Positions 25,873-34,527 are shown, numbered from the stretch's first letter. The stretch is DNA of 34,527 bases from Beijerinckiaceae bacterium (GCA_947476075.1 CANJPM010000010.1:1-34527); one strand, 5' to 3'. Translations and numbers: made by a program. Notes: generated from the letters alone by a model not told the origin.

Positions 25873-26041
25873 GTTCCGTCCCTCAGATTTGCCATTTGCG
25901 GGCTTGTTTGAGCCCCTGCCCAGTTACGGGCCAGCTTGCGCAGTATGCAGAGCAAGGCCGTCGCCGCAAGTGCCACAAGGCTGCCGCCGCAGGAAAAACC
26001 CGCGGCGCCGGCGCTGAACGCCACCAACCCGAAGCCTGCCC

Positions 26042-26497
26042 TCAGGCTTTCCGCTTGTCTAAAATCCTGGTGGCGACATTGCCCACCATCGCAAGAACGC
26101 GTTCCGCCTGCTGGAGAAGCGGATCCTGTGCTGAGCCCGGGGGCTGGCTGACGATGACCTGCGCCTGCGCATAGGTCAAAGCCGCAGACGCATTGGCGAG
26201 CGCATGCTCTGCGGCGGCGATCTGGTCGCCGTTTTTGGAGGTGCGAGCAATGCCGAGGCGAATTTTTGACTGCGCAAAAGCATCGCGCGCCAGTTTCACA
26301 GCAGCCTGCTCTGCTGTCGGCGCCGGGAGGCCGATTGCCGTTGACCCGGCGATTAGCGTGTCCTGCGTGGTCACGAGATTTTGAAACGCCGCCAGCAGGC
26401 TATTCTGGGCTGCAGTGATCCTGATGACGTCCCGTGCGGCGCGAGCTGCCCGCAACGCACGCTCGGAATCCATAAACGCCCGCCGCGCAACCTCCAC
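26042..26497 (-). pseudogene. C-terminal part of a TAG-split secreted helical protein
   Basis: Encodes 151 residues if started at the GTG at 26497, which has no Shine-Dalgarno. It is in the same frame as the piece ending at 26501, with only the TAG and one GCG codon between them. The content is Ala/Arg/Gln-rich and helical (ARRAFMDSERALRAARAARD, AEQAAVKLARDAFAQSK, ASAALTYAQAQVIV), continuing the character of the upstream piece. No signal peptide or recognised domain is present. It is therefore most likely the severed second half of a single gene, translated only by read-through or re-initiation, if at all. An alternative is a sequencing error at the TAG. Confidence 0.65.
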
Positions 26498-26500
26498 CGC

Positions 26501-26779
26501 CTAGTGTTGCGATGCCAGCCCGTCCTTCACCGAGCGAACGTCGCTACGCAATTTCTGGGCGGCTGCTTTCAGCGCCGCCATGTCAACCTTCAACGCCGTC
26601 GCGTATTGCGCCTTCGCAGAGGCTTCAACTTTTTCGCGCGCTGCCTTCAAGGCCGCAATATCGCCGCCAATCGCTGCGCACGGAAGCGTCTGCGCACTCG
26701 CGCCGGCGCTAAAGCAAAACACTGCAAACGCCAGCGCGCGGGCCAGAGAAACGCTTTTCACAGAAATGCTCTTGGTCAT
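26501..26779 (-). CDS. N-terminal part of a TAG-split secreted helical protein
   Basis: Encodes 92 residues from the ATG at 26779, which has AGGAGG close upstream; the frame extends 13 codons further. A signal peptide (LARALAFAVFCFSAGASAQ) is followed by an Ala/Lys-rich helical segment (IAALKAAREKVEASAKAQY, MAALKAAAQKLRSDVRSVKD) that ends abruptly at TAG after SQH. Codon 93 is the TAG; removing it would give a continuous protein of about 245 residues with the following frame. I do not recognise the family. It is divergent from lexA, with a LexA box in between. Confidence 0.65.
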   Translation of the reverse strand: MTKSISVKSVSLARALAFAVFCFSAGASAQTLPCAAIGGDIAALKAAREKVEASAKAQYATALKVDMAALKAAAQKLRSDVRSVKDGLASQH

Positions 26780-27012
26780 GAAATCCTCCTGATGGCGAAG
26801 CCGAACTACAGGCAGCACATTGCAAAAGCGTCGCTGGAATCGCTCAACTTTTAGGCAAGGAAAACAGAGGCGCGTTAACTTTTAGGAAGCGTTGGTTTAA
26901 AATTGGTTAACAAGACCTCCTGACCGCAGCGACAGCTCCATTCAACCTTCAACAACGCTGGATCGACAGCTCTTGCGTCCATGAGGAATCCAGAGGCTCC
27001 AAATCGCTTGCA

Positions 27013-27027
27013 GAACGCAGCGCGAAC
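27013..27027. promoter_or_regulatory. LexA operator (GAAC-N7-GAAC)
   Basis: GAAC at 27013-27016 and again at 27024-27027 with exactly seven bases between matches the direct-repeat SOS box known from alphaproteobacteria (GTTC-N7-GTTC read on the other strand). It lies 121 bp before the lexA start, as expected for autoregulation. Confidence 0.75.
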
Positions 27028-27038
27028 AGATAGGGTTC

Positions 27039-27053
27039 GTTCACGATTTGTTT
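27039..27053. promoter_or_regulatory. Degenerate second LexA-like site
   Basis: GTTC (27039-27042), seven bases, then GTTT (27050-27053): one mismatch to GTTC-N7-GTTC and in the opposite orientation to the site at 27013. The separation may allow two LexA dimers to bind near each other. Confidence 0.4.
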
Positions 27054-27147
27054 ATCCGATTCGACGCATAATTCGCACGTAAAGGGCCGGCATGTTCCGG
27101 TAACCGACGGCGCGACCTGCGCGGTCGCAGCGAGAGGGCGGGCGTCC

Positions 27148-27843
27148 ATGCTCACGAAAAAGCAGAGCGAGCTGCTGCGTTTCATCAACGAAAAGTTGAA
27201 GGAGACGGGCGTTCCACCGTCTTTTGACGAAATGAAAGACGCGCTGGAATTGCGTTCCAAGTCCGGCATCCATCGCCTCATCATGGCGCTTGAGGAGCGC
27301 GGCTTTATCCGCCGCCTGCCCAATCGTGCGCGTGCTTTGGAAGTGTTGCGACTGCCCGAATCCTCCACACCGTCAACGCCCACGGGACGCTCCGGGCGCT
27401 TCCCCGTGATCGAGGGTAATCTGGGCCGCGTGCGCAAGCCCGCGCTGGATGAAACCCCTGCTGGTGTCATTATCCCGGTCATGGGACGGATTGCGGCCGG
27501 TACGCCGATCTCGGCGATACAGTCACGCAGTCATTCCATCACTATGCCGCTCGATTTTCTGGCCGCCGGCGAGCATTTCGCTTTGGAGGTACGCGGCGAT
27601 TCCATGATCGAGGCCGGCATTTTTGAAGACGATACCGTCATCATCCGCCGGCAGGATTCAGCGGACAACGGCGACATCATCGTCGCGCTGATCGACGACG
27701 AGGAGGCGACGCTCAAGCGTCTGCGCCGTCGGGGCGCCTCGATTGCGCTGGAGGCGGCCAATCCAGCCTATGAGACACGCATCTTCGGGCCTGACCGTGT
27801 GCAGATTCAAGGCAAGCTCGTGAGCCTGTTACGCCGTTATTGA
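27148..27843 (+). CDS. lexA: LexA repressor
   Basis: Encodes 231 residues. It represses SOS genes and self-cleaves when RecA filaments form on damaged DNA. The N-terminal winged helix ([20 protein letters not shown], then [20 protein letters not shown]) has the alphaproteobacterial form of the recognition helix. The cleavage site is Ala117-Gly118 (GRIAAGTPI), and the catalytic dyad is Ser152 (RGDSMIEAG) and Lys190 (EEATLKRL). A matching GAAC-N7-GAAC operator lies upstream, so autoregulation is likely. In many rhizobia lexA is followed by convergent comEC, then gltX and gltA, as here, except for the extra DNA at 27844-28557. Confidence 0.97.
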   Translation: MLTKKQSELLRFINEKLKETGVPPSFDEMKDALELRSKSGIHRLIMALEERGFIRRLPNRARALEVLRLPESSTPSTPTGRSGRFPVIEGNLGRVRKPALDETPAGVIIPVMGRIAAGTPISAIQSRSHSITMPLDFLAAGEHFALEVRGDSMIEAGIFEDDTVIIRRQDSADNGDIIVALIDDEEATLKRLRRRGASIALEAANPAYETRIFGPDRVQIQGKLVSLLRRY

Positions 27844-28276
27844 GCTGGGCGGTAGTGACAAACGACTTCAGCCGTAGATGAACGGCGACGCTGCCTTGGT
27901 ATGGCCACGCAAAGTGGCGCCGTAGGCCGATGCCGCCAGTCGTAGGTGAGGTTCAGATCGACCAGCGTTATAGCAAGGCGTACCTGACTCCCTGTCCCGT
28001 CATTTGTCGGAAGCGGACATAGACCGGGTTCCACCTCACGAGGCGCCCACGCATGTCTCGCAAGTGGCGTGCACTCTCTCAATACATGCGGCACTGCGTT
28101 GAGGAGCACCTGTTATCGCCAGCTGGCCGCGCCAATCGCTCCCGCTCAGATCGTAGTCATGACCCAGTTTACACCCATTCCGCATCTTGCAAATCTAGAC
28201 AGTATATGACTGTTTTCAAATAACAACCTTGAATCAGAGTTCATGCCGTTTGCGGCTCCCCCAATAACAACAGGGT
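27844..28276. other. Intergenic stretch without a recognised gene
   Basis: These 433 bases between lexA and the DUF4287 gene hold only short ORFs without family resemblance or a good ribosome site: a 56-codon frame from 28053 on the plus strand and a 90-codon minus-strand frame ending at 27837. The last hundred bases are visibly poorer in GC than the neighbouring genes. No clear terminator after lexA, no IS ends and no tRNA were seen. It may be a decayed insertion. Confidence 0.5.
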
Positions 28277-28489
28277 TCAAGCGCAGCCCTCGGCAAGAGT
28301 ATGCGCAACAATCGCATTGGCATGGCCGTGACCCATCCCATGCTGCTCCTTCAACAAGGCGACAAGCTCCATGTGCTTTGCAGGCTGCGCCGCACGAACC
28401 AGTTCTTTCCATTCGGAAATCGGACGACCATACTTCTTCTCGATGGAAGGAAAATAGGACGCCGGACCCTTGATCTTTTCTTCGCTCAT
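28277..28489 (-). CDS. DUF4287 domain protein
   Basis: Encodes 70 residues. The motif series ASYFPSIEKKYGRPISEWKE, KHMELVALLKEQHGMGHGHA and NAIVAHTLAE is the DUF4287 signature, a short cytoplasmic helical domain of unknown function that in larger proteins is joined to a DUF5655 module. The start at 28489 lies in the inner copy of a 26-bp tandem duplication. The outer copy supplies an extra ATG at 28515 that opens a 9-codon frame whose TGA overlaps this ATG (ATGA). The gene sits between lexA and comEC, which are usually adjacent in related genomes. Confidence 0.85.
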   Translation of the reverse strand: MSEEKIKGPASYFPSIEKKYGRPISEWKELVRAAQPAKHMELVALLKEQHGMGHGHANAIVAHTLAEGCA

Positions 28490-28523
28490 AGTTGTGTGAT
28501 CTTTTCTTCGCTCATAGTCGTGC
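28472..28523. repeat. 26-bp tandem duplication covering the DUF4287 start
   Basis: Two copies of a 26-bp unit (28472-28497 and 28498-28523) differ at two positions; 22 bases are identical (28471-28492 and 28497-28518). Each carries the reverse complement of ATGAGCGAAGAAAAGATCA, the first codons of the DUF4287 gene. Confidence 0.9.
28486..28515 (-). CDS. Nine-codon upstream ORF overlapping the DUF4287 start
   Basis: The duplicated ATG at 28515 encodes MSEEKITQL and ends in a TGA (28488-28486) that shares its bases with the ATG of the DUF4287 gene. Because the repeat unit is 26 bp, the copied start is out of frame with the gene. It may act as a translational-coupling leader or may simply lower expression. 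Translation of it is not shown. Confidence 0.35.
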   Translation of the reverse strand: MSEEKITQL

Positions 28524-28557
28524 GTGTAACAAAATCACACGCTTTTGTCATCATGGA

Positions 28558-30852
28558 TTAGTCGAAGCGCAGATCGGGCGCTTCGCCCCCGGCCTCGAAA
28601 TCGTCAGGCTCCGCATTCGTGTTCGCGGCCTGCTGTTGGGCGATAACCTCTTGCGGCACAGGCGGACGGGGCGCCTTCGTCCACGGACGATCAAGTTCAG
28701 CGGCGCGCACGCTGCGAAAACGAAATTGCCCTCCCGGGAGAAGATGGACATGGGTCGCGCCATGGCGCTCGAAATAGGCGCCGTCGAGCACAAGCGCCGG
28801 CTTCTTGCACAGACCGCGCACGAACAGACGCGTCACCACAATGTCGGCGCGGGCGCAATCTTCGGCAAGCGCGCGCATATCGAGCACAAGCGCCAGAGAG
28901 CGCCCGTCAGGCAAGGTCGCGACGCATCCAGTGTCATCGCAGCGTCCCGGCCCCAACAAACCCAATCCAGAGGCGCTTAACGCGCGCGGATTGCGCGTAT
29001 CGGCGTCGCCCGCCAGCCATTGCGCCAGCGCGAACGGGTTCGCCTTCTCGTTGAGCGCGTGCAGCCGCCCCTCCTCGCCGCGCCAGGCCAGCGTTCCGCC
29101 GCGCGCATCAATGAAAATATCGGGACGCTGCATATTGAACGCGAGGGCCAAACCGACAAGCGCGAAAACGCCCCCCAACCAGCGCAAAGCGCTGCGCCAC
29201 AGCGTCAACCAAATGATCCCCATAGTCATCGTCAGCAGCGCGGCGGTGCTGAACGCAGGCGTCATTCGGATAGCGCCGGGCAATTGCGCCACCCATTCGG
29301 CCACCCATGTCATAAAGCCCACGCCCTGCCCCATCACCCACCACACCGGGGCGTCAAGGCCAAACAGGCTCGCCACAACGCCGATGGCCGCCGCCGGCAT
29401 GACGACGAATTCCACCAGCGGCAGCGTCAGCGCATTGCCGATCAATCCATAGGCCGAAAGGCGATGAAAATGGTAGGTGGCGAAAGGGTCCGTCGCCAGC
29501 GAGGCCACGAGCGTGGTCGCAAACATCGCGAACAAAACCTTGCGCACGCGCTCGAAGCCGCCCGGCGGCGCCTCTCGCGCAAAATCCCTGTCGCGCGGGC
29601 CTTTCTCGAACAGCGCTATCATGCCGGCCACGGCTGCGAACGACATCTGGAACGAGGGGCCAAGCAGGGTCGATGGCTCGCGCGCCAGCACGATCAGCGC
29701 GGCGATGGCCAGATTGCGCATCGACAGAGCGGGGCGGTCGAACAATACGGCGCCCAGCAGCACCAGCATCATCACCATAGCGCGCTCGGTGGCCACTTCA
29801 GCGCCCGAGAACAGGTCGTAAGCGACGGCGCCTATCATCGCAAAGCCAGCAGCCCATTTCTTGATCGGGCGCCGCAGAACGATACCTGGAAACGCAGCCA
29901 GCGCAGCGCGCAAAGTCCACATGAACAGGCCGGCCGCCAGCACCATGTGCAGGCCGGAAATCGAAACGACATGATAAATGCCCGCGCCGCGCAGCGCCTC
30001 GTTGGTCTCCTCGGGGATCAATCCGCGCTTGCCAGTGACGAGCGAGGCCGCAACCGCCCCGCTGGCGCCGCCGATGACGCCGGCGATGCGAAACGTCAGC
30101 GCGTTGCGCCCTCGATCAATCCACGCCACGATCTGCGAGGCTGGAGATGCGGCCACCGGCGGCGCGAGCTGCACCCGCGACAACACCGAGCCCACGGCGC
30201 CAATGCGCTGGAAATAAGCGTCGCGGGAGAAATCATAGCCTGAAGGCTCGGAGGCCCGCGGCGGCGGCGACAGGCGCATGGTGGCGGCGATGCTGGCGCC
30301 CGCCTCAAACGTCGGCGCCCCGCGCATGGTCACGCGCAGCCGCACCGGCGTTTGCAACGGCTCCAGCCCCTCGATCGCGCCAACGCGAAGAAACAGGCGC
30401 GCCCCGCCAACGCGCGGATCGATGGATTCGACAAAGGCTGTGACCTTTACTGTCATCGGCCGCTCCAGGACCGGCGCCGCGACAAAATCGGTGCGAAACA
30501 CGGCGCATGCAAAGCCCGCAAACAGGAAGGCCGCCGCTGCGCAGAGCCGCGCCGGCCCCGTCCGTCCCTGCGCATGAGCACGCAGACCGCCAGCCGCCAG
30601 CAGGGCAGCCAAAGCGAGTGCGGGCCAGAGCGGAGGCTCCCGGTCGGCGGCAAAATAGGCGAGAATTCCCAGCCCAAAGAACACCGGCAGCCATAGAAAA
30701 AGCCGCCGCTCGCGCGCCTCCTGCTCGAAAAGGCCTATGATGTAAGCGAAAGGCCGCGATACGAACCCGCCAAGCGTCAGGCTCCGGCCCGCGCGGGACC
30801 CGGTTCCTGATAACGCTCCGCCAATCGCCCGAAATCCGCCACTCGCGTTCAT
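28558..30852 (-). CDS. comEC: ComEC/Rec2 family competence-type DNA channel protein
   Basis: Encodes 764 residues. ComEC moves single-stranded DNA across the inner membrane during natural transformation. An N-terminal helix group (about 45-115) with a DUF4131-like soluble segment (about 130-235) is followed by the Competence membrane domain (about 265-590) with [20 protein letters not shown] and the hallmark [14 protein letters not shown]. The C-terminal soluble part (from about 610) contains [20 protein letters not shown] and [20 protein letters not shown]. No intact HxHxDH metallo-hydrolase motif is visible there, as in other alphaproteobacterial forms. The tail is acidic. It is divergent from gltX. 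Other com genes are absent here. Confidence 0.9.
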   Translation of the reverse strand: MNASGGFRAIGGALSGTGSRAGRSLTLGGFVSRPFAYIIGLFEQEARERRLFLWLPVFFGLGILAYFAADREPPLWPALALAALLAAGGLRAHAQGRTGPARLCAAAAFLFAGFACAVFRTDFVAAPVLERPMTVKVTAFVESIDPRVGGARLFLRVGAIEGLEPLQTPVRLRVTMRGAPTFEAGASIAATMRLSPPPRASEPSGYDFSRDAYFQRIGAVGSVLSRVQLAPPVAASPASQIVAWIDRGRNALTFRIAGVIGGASGAVAASLVTGKRGLIPEETNEALRGAGIYHVVSISGLHMVLAAGLFMWTLRAALAAFPGIVLRRPIKKWAAGFAMIGAVAYDLFSGAEVATERAMVMMLVLLGAVLFDRPALSMRNLAIAALIVLAREPSTLLGPSFQMSFAAVAGMIALFEKGPRDRDFAREAPPGGFERVRKVLFAMFATTLVASLATDPFATYHFHRLSAYGLIGNALTLPLVEFVVMPAAAIGVVASLFGLDAPVWWVMGQGVGFMTWVAEWVAQLPGAIRMTPAFSTAALLTMTMGIIWLTLWRSALRWLGGVFALVGLALAFNMQRPDIFIDARGGTLAWRGEEGRLHALNEKANPFALAQWLAGDADTRNPRALSASGLGLLGPGRCDDTGCVATLPDGRSLALVLDMRALAEDCARADIVVTRLFVRGLCKKPALVLDGAYFERHGATHVHLLPGGQFRFRSVRAAELDRPWTKAPRPPVPQEVIAQQQAANTNAEPDDFEAGGEAPDLRFD

Positions 30853-31064
30853 GCGCGCTCAAAAACTATTGTAAAACAAACAAAAAAATCGAAATGGCAG
30901 TCAAAATGCGGTCAGCAAACGCTGTCGCGCTACCCAAGCCGCTTCCGCAATGCTACACGACCCACGCGTCGCGATCACTGGCTATCCACCAGAGTCTTCC
31001 GCTTCGCCAAACTTTTTCGATCCTGCGCCCGGATCGCATCGAAATCCCATTGAAAGTCGCCTGC

Positions 31065-32501
31065 ATGAAAGATGCCGTCGTTACGCGGTTCGCCCCCTCC
31101 CCCACAGGCTTCCTGCATATCGGCGGAGCCCGCACGGCGCTGTTCAACTGGCTCTACGCCCATCATTTCGGCGGCAAAATGCTGCTGCGCATTGAGGATA
31201 CTGACCGCGAGCGCTCCACTCAGGCCGCTATTGGCGCCATCATCGACGGCCTGCAATGGTTGGGACTGGATTGGGACGGCGAGCCGATTTTCCAATTCGC
31301 CCGCGCCGCCCGCCATGCCGAAGTCGCCCGCCAGATGCTGGCCGAAGGCAAGGCCTATGAGTGCTTCGCCACCGCGCAAGAGCTGACGGACATGCGCGAG
31401 CGCGCCCGGGCTGAAAAGCTCCCGCCCCGCTATGACGGGCGCTGGCGCGACCGCCCGGCCGCCGATGTGGAGGCCGCCCGCACCGCCGGGTTGAAGGCGG
31501 TCATCCGCCTCAAGGCGCCGCAGGATGGCGAGACGATTGTGGAAGATCGCGTGCAGGGCCGCGTCGTATTTCCCAACAAGGATCTCGACGACACCGTCCT
31601 GCTGCGCTCCGACGGCACGCCCACCTATATGCTGGCCGTCGTCGTCGACGATCACGACATGGGCGTGACGCACATCGTGCGCGGCGACGACCATCTGACA
31701 AACGCCGCCCGGCAGACGCACATCTATCAAGCCATGGGCTGGAGCGTGCCAGTAATGGCCCACATTCCGCTGATCCATGGCTCGGACGGCGCCAAGCTCT
31801 CCAAGCGCCATGGCGCATTGGGCGTGGATGCGTATCGCGCGCTTGGCTATTTGCCTGCGGCGCTGCGCAATTATCTGGTGCGGCTGGGCTGGAGCGCCGG
31901 CGACAGGGAAATCTTCACGACGCAGGAAATGATCGACGCGTTCGATCTGCCGCAGATCGGCCGCTCGCCTGCGCGCTTTGATTTCGCCAAGCTCGAAAAC
32001 ATCAACGGCCTTTACATGCGCGCCATGCCCGACGACGATCTGCTGAAGGCGCTCATCGACACGCTGCCTCACCTTGAACACGGCGCCGCTTTGGCCGCCA
32101 AACTGGACGCTTCTTTGCTCGCACAGCTGCGCGCGGCGATGCCTGGCCTGAAAGAACGCGCCAAGACGCTGGTGGAATTGCTCGACGGCGCACGCTACCT
32201 TTATGCGGACCGCCCGCTCCCGCTGGAGCCAAAGGCGAAAGAATTGCTCGACGGCGGCGGGCGCGCCCATCTCGTCGCGCTGCTGCCGCGCCTTGAATCC
32301 TTGAGTCAATGGAACGCCAGCGCCAGTGAGGCGATCGTGCGCGCATACAGCGAAGAAATCGGCGCCAAGCTGGGCCAGGTCGCCCAGCCGCTGCGCGCGG
32401 CGCTGACAGGCCGCACCACGTCGCCGGGGGTTTTCGACGTGCTGGAAACGCTCGGCCGTGAAGAATCGCTGTCCCGCCTGCGGGACCAGACCAAAAATTG
32501 A
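31065..32501 (+). CDS. gltX: Glutamyl-tRNA synthetase, second copy
   Basis: Encodes 478 residues from the ATG at 31065, which gives the standard N-terminus [20 protein letters not shown]. The frame is open back to 30894, but those 57 codons look non-coding and lack conservation with the family. It has class I motifs [17 protein letters not shown] and [20 protein letters not shown] (KMSKS equivalent), and [20 protein letters not shown] between them. It attaches glutamate to tRNA in the cytosol. The position between comEC and gltA is the conserved one for this order, so this is probably the ancestral housekeeping copy. Its Shine-Dalgarno is weak. Confidence 0.95.
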   Translation: MKDAVVTRFAPSPTGFLHIGGARTALFNWLYAHHFGGKMLLRIEDTDRERSTQAAIGAIIDGLQWLGLDWDGEPIFQFARAARHAEVARQMLAEGKAYECFATAQELTDMRERARAEKLPPRYDGRWRDRPAADVEAARTAGLKAVIRLKAPQDGETIVEDRVQGRVVFPNKDLDDTVLLRSDGTPTYMLAVVVDDHDMGVTHIVRGDDHLTNAARQTHIYQAMGWSVPVMAHIPLIHGSDGAKLSKRHGALGVDAYRALGYLPAALRNYLVRLGWSAGDREIFTTQEMIDAFDLPQIGRSPARFDFAKLENINGLYMRAMPDDDLLKALIDTLPHLEHGAALAAKLDASLLAQLRAAMPGLKERAKTLVELLDGARYLYADRPLPLEPKAKELLDGGGRAHLVALLPRLESLSQWNASASEAIVRAYSEEIGAKLGQVAQPLRAALTGRTTSPGVFDVLETLGREESLSRLRDQTKN

Positions 32502-32821
32502 TCCGTAGACATGCGGAGCGCGAAAATCTTCTGTGAGCAGCTCTCGTTGCAAATGGCGGCGCAGGATTGAGCAAAGCACGCGCAAGGCTTAAAGGCGCTT
32601 GACCAAAATGAACGCTTGTCGCTGCTCTTGCTGCGTATTTTTTGATCTGGCTGCAGGCTGGTAAAAGAAGCAGGATAAGACTCAAGCCCAGGCGCCGGAA
32701 ACGGGAAGGCTTGAACAGGTCACGCTGATCGGCTAGCAAGCGAATGCGTCGCACAATAAGAACGCGGGTCGGGCGTTAAGCTCCTCAGGGGGCGTAAACA
32801 GCCAAGCAAGAGGCATGTGAC
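32502..32821. other. Leader region of gltA, no gene recognised
   Basis: These 320 bases separate gltX from gltA. No ORF with a ribosome site and no terminator-like stem with a T-tail were found. A TTGACC (32599-32604) resembles a -35 box but has no matching -10 at normal spacing. GAGG at 32810-32813 is the probable gltA ribosome site. The length suggests that gltA has its own promoter here. Confidence 0.5.
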
Positions 32822-34108
32822 ATGACGAAGAGCGCTACATTCCAGGTCGGCGACAAGACTATCAGCATGCCCGTCAAAAGCGGTACGATCGGCCCCGACG
32901 TGGTCGACATCGCAAAGCTCTACGCCCAGACTGGCGCATTCACCTACGACCCCGGCTTCATGTCAACGGCCAGCTGTGAATCCGGCATCACCTATATCGA
33001 CGGCGACGCCGGCGTGCTGCTCTATCGCGGCTACCCCATAGACCAGCTCGCCGAACAGGGCGACTTCCTTGAGACCTGCCATTTGTTGCTGCACGGCGAA
33101 TTGCCGACCGCCGCCCAGAAAGCTGATTTTGACTATCGCGTCACGCGCCACACAATGGTGCACGAGCAGATGGCCCGCTTCTTCCAGGGCTTCCGTCGCG
33201 ATGCGCATCCAATGGCCGTTATGGTGGGCTGCGTCGGCGCGATGGCGGCTTTTTATCATGACTCGACCGACATCACCGATCCCTATCAGCGCATGGTCGC
33301 CTCCATGCGCCTGATCGCCAAGATCCCGACGCTTGCAGCGATGACCTACAAGTACAATGTTGGCCAGCCGTTCGTTTATCCCAAGAACGACCTCGACTAT
33401 ACGTCGAACTTCCTGCGCATGTGCTACGCCGTGCCGTGCGAGGAGTACAAGGTCAACCCGGTGATCTCGCGTGCGCTCGACCGCATCTTCATCCTGCACG
33501 CCGATCATGAGCAGAACGCCTCCACCTCTACGGTTCGTCTTGCCGGCTCGTCGGGCGCCAACCCGTTCGCCTGCATCGCCGCCGGAATAGCCTGCCTTTG
33601 GGGCCCCGCCCACGGCGGCGCCAACGAGGCTGCGCTCGCCATGCTCGCTGAAATAGGCACGGTCGAAAACATACCCGCCTTCATCAGCAAGGTGAAGGAC
33701 AAGAGCGACCACACCCGCCTCATGGGCTTTGGCCACCGCGTCTACAAGAATTACGATCCGCGCGCCAAGCTGATGCAGAAGACCTGCCACGAAGTGCTCG
33801 CCGAAATGGGCATCAAGGACGATCCGCTGCTCGACGTGGCGCTGGAGCTGGAGCGCATTGCGCTGAGCGACGATTACTTCATTGAGCGCAAGCTCTATCC
33901 CAACGTCGATTTCTATTCAGGCATCACCCTGAAGGCGATGGGCTTCCCTGTCTCCATGTTCACCGTGCTGTTCGCCGTCGCGCGCACAGTCGGCTGGATC
34001 TCTCAGTGGAAGGAAATGATCGAAGACCCGGGCTACAAGATCGGGCGCCCGCGCCAGCTCTACACCGGCTCCCCGCGCCGCGATTACACACCGATCAGCA
34101 CGCGCTGA
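32822..34108 (+). CDS. gltA: Citrate synthase (type II, hexameric)
   Basis: Encodes 428 residues, the length of the Gram-negative hexameric type. It condenses oxaloacetate and acetyl-CoA to citrate, the entry step of the TCA cycle. Catalytic residues are in place: His264 ([11 protein letters not shown]), His305 ([16 protein letters not shown]) and Asp363 (NVDFYSGI). The N-terminal domain of about 50 residues typical of the NADH-regulated type is present ([20 protein letters not shown]). GAGG lies eight bases before the ATG. It follows gltX after 320 nt and is convergent with lpxB across a palindromic repeat element. Confidence 0.97.
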   Translation: MTKSATFQVGDKTISMPVKSGTIGPDVVDIAKLYAQTGAFTYDPGFMSTASCESGITYIDGDAGVLLYRGYPIDQLAEQGDFLETCHLLLHGELPTAAQKADFDYRVTRHTMVHEQMARFFQGFRRDAHPMAVMVGCVGAMAAFYHDSTDITDPYQRMVASMRLIAKIPTLAAMTYKYNVGQPFVYPKNDLDYTSNFLRMCYAVPCEEYKVNPVISRALDRIFILHADHEQNASTSTVRLAGSSGANPFACIAAGIACLWGPAHGGANEAALAMLAEIGTVENIPAFISKVKDKSDHTRLMGFGHRVYKNYDPRAKLMQKTCHEVLAEMGIKDDPLLDVALELERIALSDDYFIERKLYPNVDFYSGITLKAMGFPVSMFTVLFAVARTVGWISQWKEMIEDPGYKIGRPRQLYTGSPRRDYTPISTR

Positions 34109-34122
34109 GTGCGCTCCAGGCG

Positions 34123-34260
34123 CCCTCACCCGCCTTGCTCCGCAAGCCACCCTCTCCCGCTGACGCAGGAGAGGGAAGCAAACCTTCAAGATTAGAGCGC
34201 TCTTCCCCTCTCCCGTCATGACGGGAGAGGGTGGCCCCGCAAAGCGGGGTCGGGTGAGGG
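34123..34260. repeat. Palindromic intergenic repeat element (138 bp)
   Basis: Outer arms CCCTCACCCG (34123-34132) and CGGGTGAGGG (34251-34260) enclose two hairpins. One is imperfect, built on CCCTCTCCCGC and GCAGGAGAGGG in 34152-34174. One is perfect, CCCTCTCCCGTCATGACGGG plus AGAGGG in 34206-34231. A GCCCCGCAAAGCGGGG stem lies just inside the right arm. It fills the gap between the convergent gltA and lpxB genes and may terminate both. Related in wording and context to the element at 9055-9182. Confidence 0.75.
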
Positions 34261-34273
34261 CCAGCGCAACGCC

Positions 34274-34527
34274 CTAGCTTCCCACCCGCCCCAACACCGC
34301 CCGCGCAGCACGTGCGCTGGGCGTGTCGCCGCCTTGCAGCAGCATCAAATCATCCAGCCGCAACAAGGCGCGCGCCTGCGCATCGCGTTGCTCTCCGCCG
34401 CTCACGAGCGGAACAAGCGCCGCGCTTAAAGCCTGCGGCGTGCACTCTTCCTGCACCAATTCCGGAATGGCGTTCTCGCCCAAGATCAAATTCGGCAGCA
34501 CGATCGATGACGCGGTGACGAGAAAGC
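34274..34527 (-). CDS. lpxB: Lipid-A-disaccharide synthase, C-terminal part (cut by the window edge)
   Basis: The last 84 or so codons of a minus-strand gene whose start lies beyond the window. The sequence VLPNLILGENAIPELVQEEC is the conserved C-terminal donor-site region of LpxB, the glycosyltransferase that joins UDP-diacylglucosamine and lipid X in lipid A synthesis at the inner membrane. The end of the protein (DTPSARAARAVLGRVG) also fits. The position next to gltA is the usual one in Hyphomicrobiales. Stop codon TAG at 34276-34274. Confidence 0.85.
   Translation of the reverse strand, partial: FLVTASSIVLPNLILGENAIPELVQEECTPQALSAALVPLVSGGEQRDAQARALLRLDDLMLLQGGDTPSARAARAVLGRVGS

Noticed and set aside
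25524-26027. Minus-strand frame of 167 codons with a hydrophobic N-terminus upstream of the Bug receptor
   Set aside because: It overlaps the receptor gene in another frame for most of its length and shows no family pattern.
27837-28109. 90-codon minus-strand frame overlapping the end of lexA
   Set aside because: No ribosome site or recognised domain; overlaps the lexA stop codon.
28053-28223. 56-codon plus-strand ORF between lexA and the DUF4287 gene
   Set aside because: Only a distant GAGG upstream, composition looks random (Ser/Arg/His-rich), and no domain recognised.
28260-28280. GGGTTCAAGC resembling a tRNA T-arm
   Set aside because: No acceptor, D or anticodon arms can be built around it, and it lies at the end of the DUF4287 gene.
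30894-31064. 57-codon N-terminal extension of the second gltX
   Set aside because: The known enzyme N-terminus begins at 31065; the extension is low in conserved character and overlaps the probable promoter between comEC and gltX.
30975-32585. Minus-strand frame of 536 codons across gltX
   Set aside because: Antisense shadow of gltX without family resemblance, rich in His/Gln/Arg as expected for a reversed frame.
32053-32754. Minus-strand frame of 233 codons opening with a lipoprotein-like LLLLPACS segment
   Set aside because: Most of it is antisense to the conserved gltX gene and it has no ribosome site; the lipobox-like start is likely chance.

Overview
The window reads as an ordinary chromosomal stretch of a GC-rich alphaproteobacterium, most likely of the order Hyphomicrobiales. 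This rests on an alphaproteobacterial LexA with a GAAC-N7-GAAC operator, two glutamyl-tRNA synthetase genes, a DUF2865 secreted protein typical of that order, and the block lexA / comEC / gltX / gltA / lpxB at the right end. I cannot name the genus from sequence alone. No rRNA, tRNA, CRISPR array, phage or complete insertion sequence was recognised.

Layout. Positions 1-3609 hold a small membrane protein, a DoxX-family membrane protein (minus strand), and a periplasmic Bug/TctC-type receptor followed 21 nt later by a YeeE/YedE-type membrane protein. Positions 3821-9046 hold a secreted L,D-transpeptidase with a strong terminator, moaA with an EamA permease, and a TRAP transporter DctQ-DctM pair without a DctP receptor. 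Positions 9212-12507 (minus) hold an Atm1-type ABC exporter and a LysM protein. A LOG-family hydrolase follows on the plus strand. Positions 13255-16906 (minus) carry the cysS, GNAT acetyltransferase and cimA run. Positions 17188-19333 hold three secreted proteins: a small Cys-containing one, CreA and DUF2865. The first gltX follows on the minus strand. Positions 20816-20990 look like a separate small transcription unit encoding a 24-residue peptide. Positions 21000-25872 (minus) hold, in transcription order, a Bug receptor, enolase, an old-yellow-enzyme reductase, a small secreted protein and an AEC permease. Positions 26042-26779 are one reading frame split by an in-frame TAG. The right end is lexA, a DUF4287 gene, comEC, the second gltX, gltA and the 3' end of lpxB.

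Functionally this is mostly core metabolism and information processing: glycolysis, the TCA cycle, a citramalate route to isoleucine, molybdenum cofactor, tRNA charging, SOS control, lipid A and cell wall. Several uptake or export systems are mixed in, some apparently lacking partner subunits locally.

No large undescribed system is evident. The best leads are small: the 24-codon ORF whose leader is complementary to the 16S rRNA 3' end in two blocks; the TAG-split secreted protein; a 26-bp duplication that doubles the DUF4287 start region and makes a 9-codon upstream ORF; and three families of palindromic intergenic repeats.
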